This document shows positions 11,420 to 24,541 of a stretch of 64,000 nucleotides of DNA, piece after piece. Location of the stretch: NCBI GenBank assembly GCA_020881915.1, contig JAJFPB010000002.1, positions 5,281,001 to 5,345,000 on the forward strand. The letters are read 5' to 3'. The translations under genes were made by a program, and so were the position numbers. Numbering within the stretch: position 1 is the stretch's first letter; each line of letters begins with the position of its first letter. The notes beneath the pieces were generated by a model. That model had not been told where the DNA came from. It did no database searches and saw nothing but the letters and a program-made list of their open reading frames with translations. Origin of the DNA: Paramyrothecium sp. XJ0827 (Eukaryota > Ascomycota > Sordariomycetes > Hypocreales > Stachybotryaceae).

Positions 11420-12895
11420 TGTAAGATGCTTAGCCCGTCCTCAAATTGTCCACGTACAATGACGGACTTTGTTTGCAGAACGGACAAAGCTCCAACTGAC
11501 AAGAGTCAAAAGATTGTTTCGATTGACACGCGCTAAGCCCCTCGGCCAAGGCTCCTTGCCGTTTCATTTTCTCATGCAGGCGTTGTGGGGGTTCTAAGGA
11601 AATAGTCGCAAGCACGGCATCGCCATCTGCAGGGCCTCGTTGGTTATTCGGGAGTAGCCGCCTGTAGGAGGGCTCCGATAACGCCTTGCGAGTATCGGAG
11701 AGACCGCATTTTTTAATTTTTTTTTGGCGTAACCGAACTGACCATTGAGACGCAGTCGGTCGGCATTTTGGGAGGAGATTGGATGTCGCCTGTTAAGTGC
11801 AATCAATATGCTGGACTGCAGACTTGTTTTAACCCTTTGCATTTTGAAAGCATGGGCAAGCTACCCAGGCAGTCAGGGTGGGACTCACGGTAGGTTCATT
11901 GTGAATTGACGCGGCGGCGCGAGAACCGAGCTGCGTAACCGCATACAAACGAACGGCTTCTTCACCCTGCCTACCCGGTTACCCACACCAAAAGACATGG
12001 GCTTGGATTGGAAGACGTCCAATGACCTGCTGATGATGATTAGACTGCTTTGGATATTAAAGTCCCACTTCCCATATCATGCCGGGTCGCAAGTCGGCAA
12101 TGTGAGTATATATAACCGTAGCATGTCGCATCCAGCCAAATTGTTTTGAGATCGCCTCTGTGAGCTCAAACGCTTCAGGTGAATATAAGCTCCAATATGC
12201 ACTGTACTTGTTTGTTCTGTTTAAGCTACCCCGTGTCGCTGCGGGTGCTTTCCTAACATTGTCAATAATAATTCTCGCCTTCCTCTTCCATATCATGTAG
12301 TACCCGCTTCGTCCTTTGGGAGACCACTGATACAAATGACACGGCACTGAACTATCTTGGTGTAGCTCACGGCCACGGAGATAGTCAAGGGCACTGGCCA
12401 GATGGCGACAGAGGTCGATCTCGTCACAGTCTTGGAGACATGTCCCGGCTCAGTCACGAGGTGCCAAGTGTGGGATGGCCGAAATATTGGACAAGAGCAT
12501 GCAATCGGCGCTTTAGATAAACCAACGTCCTTGCATGTGCTTCGAAGCTAACTAAAATGGTCTATTGTGGCTCATGCATGATTGACAGCAATTACTAGAA
12601 TGGGAATGAATACTTGAATGAGCCTTGTTATACGAGGTTTCAAGTCGGGCCACAGGAACGAAGGATTGGACCCCAATGCATCCTTCTCGCCGAGGTGCAT
12701 GCAACATTCAATAATGTAGTTCAACAATCAAGCCGGTTTATGTCTATAAGATGGGAAGATATCGTCCGTAAAGCTCATCTATTCATTTCAAGTGCAACTC
12801 GACATTCGACGGGAGCCAACTCCACACCGAACTTCACGAAAGTCCAGATCATTCCAACCAATTAGCTCACCGCCGCGGCTCGCAACGCACCAAAA
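11420..12895. other. Intergenic, divergent promoter region
   Basis: About 1.5 kb between the start codons of the DHA2 transporter and the GST. Scattered short open frames have no domain. It probably holds two promoters; no motif was certain enough to call. Confidence 0.55.
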
Positions 12896-13821
12896 ATGGC
12901 CAACACCATTCCCACAGAAGAGCTCAAGCCAATGCTTGTGTTCAACCATGTTGGCCTGCATATGCCCAATGCGTGGAAGCTTTGCTTTCTTATGAAAGAG
13001 CTCGGCATCGAGTGTGACATGCAGTTCCTTGACTTCAACAAGAACGAGCAAAAGCAGTCTCCCCACATTGACTACAACCCGAACGGCCGTATCCCAACTT
13101 TAGTTGATCGAAACAACAACGATTTCCCTGTGTGGGAGAGCAACGCTATTCTTCTATACCTCATGAATCGCTACGATAGCGAGAACAAGACTGGTTTTCT
13201 GGGCACCACACCAGAAGAAAAGGCCCAAGTCATGCAGTGGCTGTTCTTCCAAGCTAGCGGACAGGGTGAGTTATAAAAACAATGTTTTTGTCTCTACTCT
13301 CCCTCCACTCTTTGAGCCTAGCATTGACGTTTGAACGACATAGGCCCCTACTACGGTCAAGCCCATTGGTTCATATACCTACATCCTGAAGAAGTCCCTT
13401 CAGCAATTCAACGCTATCAGGATGAGATACTGCGAGTCCTAGGCGTTCTGGAGAAACATCTGCAAGGTCGAGAGTGGTACGTGCAAATTCCCCAGTTTTG
13501 AATTGTTATAGTATCCCAAATGTTGACGCGTTCGATGGATTTAGGATTGTTGGGAATCAGTGCACACTCGCTGATTTCGCGCTTCTGCCATACAACATGT
13601 TTTACGCACCCCGTCTTCTACCAGAGGGCATCACAATCGAGGAGCAATTTCCCACCGTTGCGGCTTGGCACGGCCGAGTTGCTAGCCGCGCCTCAGTCAT
13701 GGAGACGATCAGGGAAAGAGAGGGTCAAATGCGTCAGTTCTCTCAGACCATTCCCATCTTCAGAGGTGAGAAGGGGCGTATGGAGCCAGTGTTTCCGTTG
13801 ACGCAAGGTGTGAGTGGCTAG
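12896..13821 (+). CDS. Ure2-like glutathione S-transferase
   Basis: Exons 12896..13265, 13344..13476 and 13545..13821 (introns 78 and 68 nt) encode 259 aa. The N-terminal thioredoxin-like domain has NGRIPTLVD, with the cis-Pro, and VWESNAILLYL, the Glu-Ser pair that holds the glutathione gamma-glutamyl group. The helical C-terminal domain begins near residue 100 (EKAQVMQWLFFQASGQGPYYGQ). This order is that of fungal Ure2/GTT-type GSTs. The yeast prion-forming N-terminal Asn/Gln tract is absent, so a detoxification or redox role is more likely than nitrogen regulation. It should be cytosolic. Confidence 0.93.
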
Positions 13822-14686
13822 GAAATAGACAAATCGATTTCTTAATTGGCAAGCAGAAGATGACATATTCCGCGAATCGGTGACTTTCGAGAAGAAATTC
13901 GACATGAAAAATCTGCCATATTTCGTTTGCATCTGTGCATGAGCTTGTGAGCCCAAATGCATCACTTACCTCGATGGAGTGAGGGCACTAGTCAGGAGAT
14001 GCTGATGCAATTCTCCCCCACTCCAGCTTTTCGAATCTAATCTGTCAATGGTCTCGGTGTGATGAACCACAGGGAGGAGTTCAGTCTGCGGACGATTGCC
14101 TGATTGATTAGTGTAAGTACTTGGCGGAGAGCCATTTCAGTACGGTCGGCCGGGAGAGTAGGCGCTGGTAAATGTTCAATAAGTTTATAGCCGCTCATCA
14201 ATATAACTTAAGTGCACGATCCGCTCCATGTTTCCTTCATCTATCCAGTTATTGCTGGGATACGAATGTCTGGTTCTGGGGCTGAGTTCCATGCCAGGCT
14301 ATCGGATGTGTGCCTCATCTATTAAGCCCAAATAGGCAATGGTCTCGTTCATGGGGCGGGCTGAATGGGGAAGCGCCAGCTGAGAGAGACATTATTGATG
14401 GCCAAGAACAGCTCGCCCCAATCAAATTGGGCTGGGGCTAAATGTCCGCAATATATGCTCGGTATAACATTGTATTATCAGCTCGCCAAAATCATGGTGG
14501 CGCCAAGGCAAAACATACTTACCCGGTCTGTCCTGACGGGGTTCCCGGTCATCGCAACAATGCCTACTTTCTCATTTGCCATAAAGACCTCGAGGCCGCA
14601 CCAGGCTGTCTGATGCAAAAGTTTCCTTGCATGTGCAATTCCTTTATTGTAAACACGTTAGATTCGGAAGATCAGCGATACCAATC
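13822..14686. other. Intergenic
   Basis: 865 bp between tandem genes. The open frames at 14365-14686 run into the DUF2235 gene without a domain and are taken as leader. Nothing else recognised. Confidence 0.55.
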
Positions 14687-16442
14687 ATGGCTGTTCCCAA
14701 CGCCAAACAAGCGGCAAAAGAGCCGAACAAACTCATCCTGTGTTTTGATGGTACTGGCAACGCTTTCTCCGGCTCCAATGCCGACACCAATGTTGTCAAA
14801 ATCTTGAACAAGTTAGACCGCCACCACCCGAATCAATATCATTATTATCAGAGTAAGGAAGTCTTTCTTCATCTGATTCAGGATGCTGATAGATCACAGC
14901 CGGTGTCGGGACATATGACATCAATGAGCGGTCTGTTCACAAAACTTGGCTCGGGGAGGTACGGAGCAGCTTTTCCAAAACCCTCGATCAAGCTATCGGG
15001 ACGACATTCGACTCTCATGTCATGGCAGGCTATCGCTTTCTCATGCGCTATTACGAGACGGTAAGAGGGCCACCAGAGAATCAGTGTGATTCCATGCTAA
15101 CTTACGACCTCCCCTAGGGCGATAAGATTTACATGTTTGGCTTTAGCCGTGGTGCATTTACTGCCAGATTCCTTGCACGAATGATCCACACGGTTGGGCT
15201 TCTCTGCAAGGGCAACGAGGAGCTGGTACCCTTTGCATACCGGCTCTACCAGCGTTATCTAGCAGGCGAAATAGAAACATTCGGCACTACCGCTCCTGTC
15301 CAGAAGAAGACTGGGGCCGGCACAGAAACGGAGCCGTTGCTCCCCGGGGATTCTTGCAATCAATCTGAAACGACATTCGAAAGTGCCCTTAACGAAGTGA
15401 CTGCATTTAGCAACACCTTTTGCAGAAAGGAGCGCATAGGCCGAGACCCAGAGTCCAATGTCAAGGTCTTTTTCCTCGGCATGTGGGATTGCGTCAACTC
15501 CGTTGCCGTCTTTGAAGGATCCACACCCCTTCCTGTCCCTGTGGAAGGGACGGCAAACTACATCCGGCACGCCGTGGCTGTTGACGAGCGACGCGTCAAG
15601 TTCAAGGCTGCCCTTCTTGAGCAGGACAAGACATGCCCCAACAAAAACGACGACAACATTAAGGAAGTGTGGTTCCCGGGCTGTCATGGCGATGTCGGTG
15701 GCGGATGGCCTGCAGGTGACAAAGACACTGTCGACGTGAAGCCAGAGCTCACGGCTTGGCAGAAATTCAAGAACTTTTGGTTCACAGACAAGCCCAAGGG
15801 GGCGAGCAGGAACGTGCGTAACGATGCATTCCAAATGAGCGACGTTGCTCTTGCTTGGATGATAGACGAGCTTGAGCTGATTGGAAAATTGGAGCCCGAG
15901 TCAGAAGTCAAGTGGTCCAAGAACGCTGAGGGCTACAAGAAAGCATTCGCATTGGAGACGCATCAGGACCAGGCTCTCAGGGGTGTGATTCACGATTCAC
16001 TGGTATTTGGGGGAAGCGCTGCCTTTTTCAAGGTGCTCATGTGGAAATTCATGGGTCAGTTCCCGCAAGCAATAATCCTCTGCCTTGATTCTCCTCTGCT
16101 AACGTCTTTACAGAATTCCTCCCCATCATCTCCCGCTGGGAAATAGTGGACAATCAATGGGTCAAGCTTCGCTTCCCACTCAACAAGGGCTCTTATCGTG
16201 ACATCCCTCGTAACGCGGTGCTGCACGAATCGCTCAAGTACCGGCTAGAATTCGTTGAGAACTACGCTCCCGAGAACAACCATGGTGATTCGAATGAGCC
16301 ATGTCTGAATCATGAGGAGTTCGAACCGTATGCTGATCCTCTTGGTAAGGGCAGGGCGCATCCGAGTCAGGGCCATCAGCTTTACAAGCTCCCTAACTCC
16401 GATGCACCTCGAAAGAACACAAATGGGAGGCTACTGAATTAA
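14687..16442 (+). CDS. DUF2235 (T6SS Tle1-like) alpha/beta hydrolase
   Basis: Four exons (14687..14852, 14900..15060, 15118..16054, 16114..16442; introns 47, 57 and 59 nt) encode 530 aa. The start at 14687 is chosen because the family begins with the [11 protein letters not shown] strand, which lies 15 residues in. The nucleophile elbow [11 protein letters not shown] (G-x-S-x-G type), reached near residue 115, is typical of DUF2235. A conserved Asp region [11 protein letters not shown] and the HGDVGGGW segment complete the expected catalytic Ser, Asp and His. Bacterial relatives are phospholipases; the fungal substrate is unknown. No signal peptide, so probably intracellular. The splice between KFMG and FLPI restores the family reading frame. 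Confidence 0.92.
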
Positions 16443-16793
16443 TTCCCTATTAATCGTTTATGTTCTTCATTACCTGTTTATACCTCTAGATCCCACATCT
16501 TTTTATTCTCTTTTTCTTTTCTTCTCATACATATATGGCTATTTGGTTTGACAGCATCAATTTTCTCCGGCCGTCAGTTGCTGTAGCATAGAATGAATAT
16601 CAAGCAATCATGATAAAAGAAACACCCTCCTTTTATTTAGTGAATGGTGGGGAAGTGATATTAAAATGCCAACCCATGCATGGAATTTGTAGGGAGATCA
16701 TGTTCATACTTCTTTATTGACAACAATATACGAACCTGTCGTTACAGGCCCCTCCAACCACTTCTGCCGAGCAGCTGATTTTGCTATGAGAAT
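16443..16793. other. Convergent 3' spacer
   Basis: A 351-bp spacer, T-rich near 16500-16540, probably with the polyadenylation signals of the DUF2235 and GH78 genes. No gene. Confidence 0.6.
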
Positions 16794-18920
16794 CTACAAG
16801 CGCACAGTTGTCTTCCCTTTTCCTCCTTTCACCCACTTTCTCTTTTGTCCCGGGATGATAATCTCTCCCTTGGTGCCCTTGGGAGTATTCCATTCAACGA
16901 CAGCCCTTTTCCCCTTGACAGTGAACTTGGCCCAGAATTTACCCAGGCTGGTGGTGAATCCAGCCTCCGCTTCTGTCAGATCATTGAACGTGGCAGGAGC
17001 TAACCTCCATTCAATGCCGCGAGGCTTCGTGACCAAGAGCCCAACCATGTACTCGGTGAGGGTCGAAGTCGGCCCTGCGCTCCAGCCGTGCGCGTGAGAG
17101 ATGTACGACTCATCATTACGATAACTAGGACCACGGTAGCCGAATGTCCCGTCAACGAGGTAACCTTCGATTACGGTAGATTCAGTGCCGTTAGGGTTGT
17201 TGTGGTACCATCCCCACGCCGTCCGGATGAGCTCGAGCGCGCGATCCGGTCTACCGATGCGGAAGTGGCCTTCTAGCTCGATACTAGAAATGAAGGGCGA
17301 GACATTGTTGGGTAACTCTGGAACATGGGCTCCAATCGGCGTCCAATTCGACTCGAGATAGTCCGAGATGCGACTGGCCTGTTTGCTGGTAGGAGAAAAC
17401 AAATCATACGCAAGAGCCATGCTATTGCCGTCTTGGGGGTACAATTTCGTGTTATCGGGGCTGTCTTTCAAAGCACCCTTGCCTTCATCCCAAAACTGCT
17501 CAATTATGGCCTTCTGTAAAGCGGTCGCCTTCTTGGAAAATGTCCCAGCATCCTCTGTTTTACCAAGCCAAGTAGCGAGTAGGGATCCAGTACGTAGGGC
17601 ACGGTAGAACCTGTCTCGGATCAGTTCAGTGCGCGGAAAATGGGAAGATAAGAAGCCACTGACAAGACGTTTGCTGCAGCGGCGACTGTGCCGTTCTTGA
17701 GTCTCCCCCAATCTCCGGTGGCCGTTGCGTTGAGAACACCGGCCGACGTGACCTTGCCAGAGGTGTACTCGATGGCCTTGAGGTAGGACGGCCAAAGACC
17801 TTCGACGAAGGCTGCGTCTTCAGTGTAAAGGAAGTAATTATATAATCCAACAATGGCCCACAAGTGATAAGCTGAATGCCGAGGATTAGAAACCAGCCTC
17901 GCTCGAAGATTTCTCTGCGATGCTACTTACTGTCGCTGTTGGAAGAGAGATACGGCGGTCCTGCTTTAGGAAGAATGCCCGAAGGCGTCTAGTTCCAACG
18001 TTAATAGTTGAGCTTTAGGATCCTGGCTTTGTGTAACGGACCTGGTTCTCCCATATAGCTCGCAAAGCATTCTTCGTGCTTTCCAAATCACCTGTGCTCA
18101 CAAAAGCTGGTGGCACTGCAGTGCCCATATCACCGATCCATACCCACCGATCGCGCTTAGCGCCGTCGAGAAGAACTGTGTCACCAGGGCCGATGAATGC
18201 ATCGTTGAACCATGAACCTCGAGATAACACGACGTCGCGCCTGCCAGTGCTTCCTGGTACTGAGTTGGTTTGCAACGTATATGCGCCGGCATACCAGATC
18301 TCGTTGAGAAGCTTGTCTGAGGAATGGAAATATCCTTGATAGGCTCTGAGATTAGACCACGTCGGTTGGAACGAGATTTCAAGCTTGATTCCATCTATGG
18401 AAAGCTTCGACTGGGAATCAGAATCCAGGAACAAGGTCAAGTACCGGAAACCTCCCCTAAGCTTCTGATCTGGCACCACGTAGGTCCCGGCACCTTCGGT
18501 CGCTAGGCTCGTGGTCAAGGCGCCATCAGCTGTAGTGCCACCGTTGGAGCTGTCGGACTCGCGACCAATGAACTTCTTGCTCTCGGTAAAGGCCAACCCC
18601 AATGTGACCGGTGCACCCGTCAGAGTGTAGTCAACCGTGACAATACCACCAACTTCTTTCCCAAAGTCAAACACCAAAGCGGTAGTGCTTGGCCCCAGTA
18701 CGACGTTGTCGGTCTCTGCAAACGCGGAGATGAACTCCCCTTTGGGAAGGGACAGGATGGACTTGGGTGAGACTGTTCGAGATGTAGGCGCATAGTTGTT
18801 GGCGTCCCACGGCCCCGGAAACGCAGCTGAAGAGGGACCGGTACAATTGGTCGTCCGCCAACAAGTCGCAGCCAGAGCTGGCGGCATGCAACCCCACAGG
18901 GTCCAGATGGAGGGGCGCAT
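16794..18920 (-). CDS. Secreted GH78 alpha-L-rhamnosidase-like glycosidase
   Basis: Four exons (18042..18920, 17931..17988, 17664..17871, 16794..17610; introns 53, 59 and 53 nt) give 653 aa. A short, weak signal peptide (MRPSIWTLWGCMPPALA) precedes ATCWR; a longer 5' exon is possible. The first 200 residues form a beta-rich region, followed by the six-hairpin domain. The conserved acid motif DGAKRDRWVWIGDMG carries the catalytic Asp/Arg region of GH78, and later ESYISHAHGWSAGP matches the conserved C-terminal active-site loop. The family cleaves terminal alpha-L-rhamnose from pectin, flavonoid glycosides or sulfated polysaccharides. A sulfatase gene follows in the same direction. Confidence 0.88.
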
Positions 18921-19777
18921 AGTGGAAGCTCTGTGTAGTGAAGACAGTGAAGAAGAATGCTCGCTTCACGTCACCCGCACATTGGTTGCTGCACGAGTCT
19001 TTAACGATGATCCCCCATGGGGGAAGATCGGATTGCCACGAGTCCAAAATGCGGGGTCAATATAATATTTCCGTCTCCAGCATAATGATCAAGCGCTGCC
19101 CGGGACCAAAAGTTAATGTTCGCCGTGATGTTGACCGAGCCGTGATGATCGGCATGCACCAGCCTGTAAGCGGCTTCGTGAGTCCGGGTTAATTTGAGCG
19201 AGCCAGGGTGGAGAAGGTTTCCTGCTTATGACGTTGTGATTGACTAGACAGGCTTTGCAGCCCGAATTGGTCAATGTATTGATGTTCGCGACGTAAAACC
19301 AAGGATTTTCTGTTCTTCTGGATCCATGATGCAGGGCTTCTTTTTATTTTCCCTTGTTTGATGGAAGAAAATGTGAAGACAAGAGGCGATATGTGGGCCT
19401 GAATTGAGAAAGGCAGGTTAAGGCCGAACAATTGTGTGAACCAACACGTTTGAGACGGTACCATATTAACGAAAGCTAAACCATTCCGTGCTGTGAATCA
19501 CTTTGGCCGACCCGTATCTGCCATTTCGAAGGAAGCCTCTACTTTACGAGCTGTTCGTGCCAGAGACGGATTGGACGCCTCAAGGGCCCGGTTGTAGTAA
19601 AGTGGGACTGTCAGATTGTCCCTGGGAAGTTAGTCAATTCCCTTCTTGCTAGAACGCTCAATGAAAGAAAACCGATCCGCGGACAATATCACGATCTGAC
19701 ACCTTGACCCATCGGTTCACGAAATAGTCTTTGAGGCGACTAATACGTCTAATTGATACTAAAGCAACCAATAGCTA
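18921..19777. other. Intergenic between GH78 and sulfatase genes
   Basis: 857 bp holding the GH78 promoter and sulfatase 3' flank. Short frames on both strands have no domain. Nothing else seen. Confidence 0.55.
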
Positions 19778-21773
19778 TTATGTCCAGTCACTCCAGCTCG
19801 ATCCTTCCCAGTACACTGCTCCATCATTCTCAAACTGAGGTCCCTCGGCAGGAATGATGTAGCCGGCATCGCAATAGTTGAACTCAACACGTAATTGTTG
19901 CTCGTAGAAAGTATCGTATTGAGCTGATAGTGCATCACGCAGGCTGTTGACATTGCCTTGAGGGTGCAGCGATCGCCAGGGCTGCGAGCAAGTCGAACCT
20001 TTGCAGGACTTCAACACGAAGAGTAGTGCATCCAATCTTGGAATTACCTTCTCGACGGGGAACCCAAGAATGGAGCTTTGAGCCTTCGCGGCCGACTCGT
20101 CAGGGTGCAGAAGATTGGTCAGTTGGCCTGGGTCGGTCTGCGTTGATGATGTTAGCAGGCATAACGGGAAGGCCTGGCTATGGAAATAGACTTACTGTCA
20201 TGTCGTAGAGCTCGTGCTCGTTAGTGCACCAAACAGAATAGTACAAGTTGTACTGCTCACCAATAACACGTAGTGATTTGTAAGTGTTGTTGAAGATGCG
20301 TTTGTCTTCGCCGCCGTTGAATCCCCATTTACCCTCGCTGATGGCCCAGCCCCAATACTCGACGTTCACATGCTCGCGAGGGGCATGTTTGGCTGCCACC
20401 GAGAGTTCTGACCCTGTCAAAGGGATTGGCGTACCATCAAAATCTGCTCGCAAAGCCGATCCGGCCAAGGACAGAAACGTGGGTGCAAGATCGACGTGAG
20501 CAGTTACCGCTTCGGCAACCTCGCCTTTCGGGACACCCGGACCTCGGACAATCAATGGGACATTGATGTCTGTTTCGTAACCACACTCTTTTCCGGGCTG
20601 CAGCCGGTGTTGACCGATATGGTATCCATTATCGGTGGTGTAGAAGATATAGGTGTTGTCCAGGAGACCATGCTGCTCCAGCCTTTTCACGAGGCCATCG
20701 ACCAACTCGTCGACTGCTTGAAGCGCCTGTAACCGACCACGATAATGACGATCATTGTCCTCGACATTCTCCTCGCTAAGTTTGGGCTGTCGTCGGATCC
20801 AGTCCGCGCCAGACGGCTTGTCTGGGTTAAAGTTATCGGTTCTAGGCACCTTGGCGTCTGCAAAAAGGTGCTCGTGTCGCTTCGCAGATTTGGGAATGCT
20901 GACGCGGAATGTGTCATCCGACACAGGGACGTCATCGTCTGGACCCTTGACCGGGTTCAGGACGGTGCTGTTGACGTTGCTATGGGGAGCAATAGGGGCG
21001 ATGCTCAAGAAGAATGGCTTGTCGGCGGCGGCAGCGTCGTCCAAGAAGTTAAATGCCTTCTGAGCCACCAGGTCTGTCGAGTATTCTCCCAAGTGGTTGA
21101 TTGGAGCGTCGTGGTTGCGTTGGAACGTAGCATTCCAATAGTCATATGTGTTGGGATCCAAAAGGAAATCCTATCATTATGAGCAGAGCACTTCGATTAG
21201 GTGGATGCTGTTCAAGCCACTTACAGATCCATTCCAACCCTTCAGATGCGGCGAGTCATAATTCCAGATGGTATGGGCATTGAACATTTTACCCGTATAG
21301 AATGTGTTGTAGCCCGCGTTCTGGAGCCATACTGGAAGATAGTTTTCATTGTGGCCATTCTTGACAAAGATGGGGAATCCACCTATACCGTGTCAGTTAT
21401 TCTTGAAGCACCACCCAGTGGCTGGACAACTCGTACCATACGGAGGGTTCAAGTCGGTAACATTTGTGTTATGGGCAAGCTTTCCAGTCCACAGACTGGC
21501 CCGCGACGGGCAGCAGACGGCCGTGGTACAGAAATGGCGCTTGTAGAGAGTGCCCTGGTCCGTCAGGTGCTTATTGATCAAGGGTGTGTGGCTCAGGGAA
21601 TTCATGTGCAGGTCCTGGTCGTCAGTCAGGACAAGGACAATATTCGGCCTGGCCGCCTCCGCTTTCGGCCGAGGGTGCGTTCCCGCCAGTGGAACTTGGT
21701 CGCCATTCAATGCGAGAGCACATCGAGGGAAGGCGGCGAGCGCCGAGGCCAAGACTATCGATTTGAGCTGCAT
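19778..21773 (-). CDS. Secreted type I sulfatase (arylsulfatase / GlcNAc-6-sulfatase-like)
   Basis: Four exons (21437..21773, 21225..21382, 20196..21170, 19778..20137; introns 54, 54 and 58 nt) give 609 aa. The start at 21773 is chosen over 21869 because it gives a clean signal peptide. The metal-binding LTDDQD is near residue 51, and CCPSR near residue 87 holds the cysteine converted to formylglycine. The later TDNGYHIGQHRL supplies the Asp-Asn metal pair and catalytic His. The end of the catalytic domain (ELYDMTTDPGQLTNL) matches eukaryotic sulfatases of the GlcNAc-6-sulfatase/arylsulfatase branch. It would remove sulfate esters from sugars or phenols outside the cell or in the secretory route. 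It shares a 699-bp divergent promoter with the Dal5-type permease. Confidence 0.93.
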
Positions 21774-22472
21774 GTCGAGTCCAATGCAAAGCCTTGAACC
21801 GAGCTGTAGAGCACAGGTTCTCCTCACGAATGCCCATGCTAGATAAGTAAATGCCACGGCTTTTAACAAAACATCGGGAGGTCGTGCCGAGTATCGGGGA
21901 GCCTCTTCGGACTATCGACCGACATCCGAGTGCCGTAATGACACCATAAAGCAGCTGCAAACTGGACGCCTTGAAGGAAACCCCGGTGAAGTTCCGCTCT
22001 GTTGACCCTGTCAGAGCGTTGCATTGCCCGGCTCTTCTTCGAGTCAGGAGTAGGAACAGTGGGGCGTGAGGCTCACGCCATCGCCAGTGGGGATTGCGCG
22101 AGGACGGATCACCACGTCCCCCATTGGGTCCGTCGCTTAGCTGCATGAATTTCCACGTTTTACTGGAACCCATTAATTTTTTAACCGTTCGGAAATGTCA
22201 AGCTGAAGCTCCAAGGGTCCATATGCCGGCAACAAGAGTCGGATAGGAATCATGTTAGCGCAGATTACGTCTTGGCCTGTGCTGGGCTACAGAGATTTCC
22301 TCCCCGGAGATGTTCCTTTCTTCGAGTGACCATGGGCGATTCTATACATAAAAGTCCGGTGCCTGGCCGTTCCAACAGTTCGGAAATTACTCTAGCTCAA
22401 GCCGATCATCTCATCACCCAAGTGCCGGTCTGCCTTCGATTCGAGCTCCCAAGCCGTTGATCTACCGCCACG
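21774..22472. promoter_or_regulatory. Divergent promoter, sulfatase / Dal5-type permease
   Basis: 699 bp between two start codons facing apart. No gene is supported. The arrangement allows joint control of sulfatase and transporter, but no regulator site could be named with certainty. Confidence 0.4.
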
Positions 22473-24541
22473 ATGTCACAAAAGCAGCTCGAGGCTTTCC
22501 AGGACGATGCCAGCGGTAGCGATACCCAGTCGCCCGATGCGTTACAATGGACTGAGGAGGAGGAGCGGAGGCTGGTCCGCAAGTCTGTCGAAACCGTCAT
22601 GGCTCACAAGATTCTTGCTAATATTCATTTGTAGGGTGGACTTGGTCATCATGCCACTCCTAATTCTGGGATTCTTCGTCTTGCAGCTTGACCGAGGAAA
22701 CATGTATGCGAAAGAACTTGATACAACTTGATCTTGACTAATATGACAATAGTGGAAATGCCCTGACCGATGGTTTCTTCAAGGATGTCGGTATCACGCA
22801 AAATCAGTTCAACACTGGCCAGCAGCTGCTTTCGCTTGGTATTATTCTATTAGAAGTAAAAGCCCCCGATGTCCCAAGGCAGGATTACATTAGGTTACGT
22901 GGATGCTGACTCGACCTCCAGATCCCAAGCAATCTTGTCCTCTACAAGGTTGGGCCCACGTTGTGGATTGGCACCCAGATCATCGCTTGGTGAGTATTCT
23001 ATCAGTACTGAAGAAACCTCATTAATAACGCTCTTTAGGGGACTTGTTGCCACATTCCAAGCCTTCCAGAAAGGTCTGTCTGCCTTTATGGTGACCAGAC
23101 TCTTGCTTGGGTAAGACATTAATAACCAAAGCCACCCATCATGTTTGTCCTAACTTGGTATCTAGTCTTTGCGAGGCTGGCTTCATCCCTGCATCGCTCT
23201 TCACGATCACCCGCTGGTACAAGCGCAATGAAATCAGCAAACGTTTCTCGTGGTTCTTCATCGGAAACCTTAGTGCCGCAGCCATGAGCGGTATTATTGC
23301 TTATGGAATGTAAGTTTCAGCCGTCGCAATCACTCCTCTACCAGATTAATAACTAACCAGTACCTCACAGCTTGCAGTTGAGAGGCACTGCAGGCCTTGC
23401 TGGATGGCAATGGCTTTTTATCGTCAGTTGCCCCACAGCATGATCCTTCTAGATTAGGCTGATACTAATCGTCTGGTAGATTGAGGGCATGCTCACGATT
23501 GTGATCGGCATCGTTTTTCTGACAAACTTTCCCAACGAGGTTGCGAAGCCCGTGTCTTTGCTTAAGTTTCGGTACTTCACCGAACGTGAGGCCCAGATTC
23601 TGTCGCAAAGAGTTCTGCGCGACGATCCCTCGAAAGAGCAGGTCCGCACTCACGTCACATGGCAGGAGTTCAAAAGCACTGTGGGTTCCTCTCTTTTCAA
23701 TTTATATGATCATCGATGCCTGCCATGATCGCTTAATCTTGCATACGGGAAATGCTAACTTGATGGAAGGTGACCAACTGGCGCCTGCTGCCTCACTTGG
23801 CGTTCACAATTGCAGGTCTCTCGCCGGCCTCAGCCTTTGGATCTTACGCGCCCAGTCTGGTGGTCAGTTTCGGTTTCGGTCGCCTCGAATCGAATGCTCT
23901 AGTCTCCATTGGCTTCTGGTCGTTGCTGTTCGTCAACGTTTTCTGGGGTTGGGTTTGGTAAGTACATATCTCGAGAGCTAGACGATGAGAGGCTAACAGA
24001 AACTGTAGCGATAGAGTTGGCGTGCGCGGACCCATGGTTACCTTAGGTTTCATCCTTGGTCTGGGTTTCAACGTAAGGCTTCTATTCCGTCTCGCTATTT
24101 GACTAAATAAGCTAACAAACGCAGATTGGGAATCGTATCCTCGTTCACTCGACGAATGCCAACCTCAAGTTTGCCCTCTTGACTTTATCCCTGGCGTTTA
24201 GCTGGCCTTGGCGTAGGAGCCCCATGCCTTATTTCTTCTTTGTGAGATTATTGCTAATGATTATAATAGATGCTGTGAATGGTTCATGGCTGTCGTTGAA
24301 TGCCAAGTCTGCTGGTGAAAGGTCCATCACTATGGCACTGCACATCATGGCAGCCAACTGCTCGGGCTTGGTCGGTAAGGCCATCTTCCGCGAGGAGGAT
24401 GCGCCTCACTATCCTGTCGGTTTTACCATCATTGTCGGTCTTAGCGTTGCGGGTGTTGTCCTATCATCCCTGGCGAACTTGCAGTATTATTTTGGCAACG
24501 GTCGGGTTCTCGCTCGCTCGGGTCTGCGGTTTATGTATTAG
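22473..24541 (+). CDS. Dal5-type anion:cation symporter (MFS, ACS family)
   Basis: Twelve exons (22473..22582, 22635..22703, 22753..22855, 22922..22989, 23039..23110, 23166..23309, 23371..23422, 23480..23680, 23770..23957, 24009..24072, 24125..24212, 24270..24541) give 476 aa. After a 35-residue acidic N-terminus come 12 membrane segments. KVDLVIMPLLILGFFVLQLDRGNIGNA, broken over three exons, and GLCEAGFIPASLFTITRWY are hallmarks of the allantoate/nicotinate/vitamin permease group. The plasma-membrane protein should import an organic anion with protons. Intron 11 (57 nt) has no in-frame stop; splicing it restores the family-like WPWHAVNGSWLSLN. Confidence 0.92.
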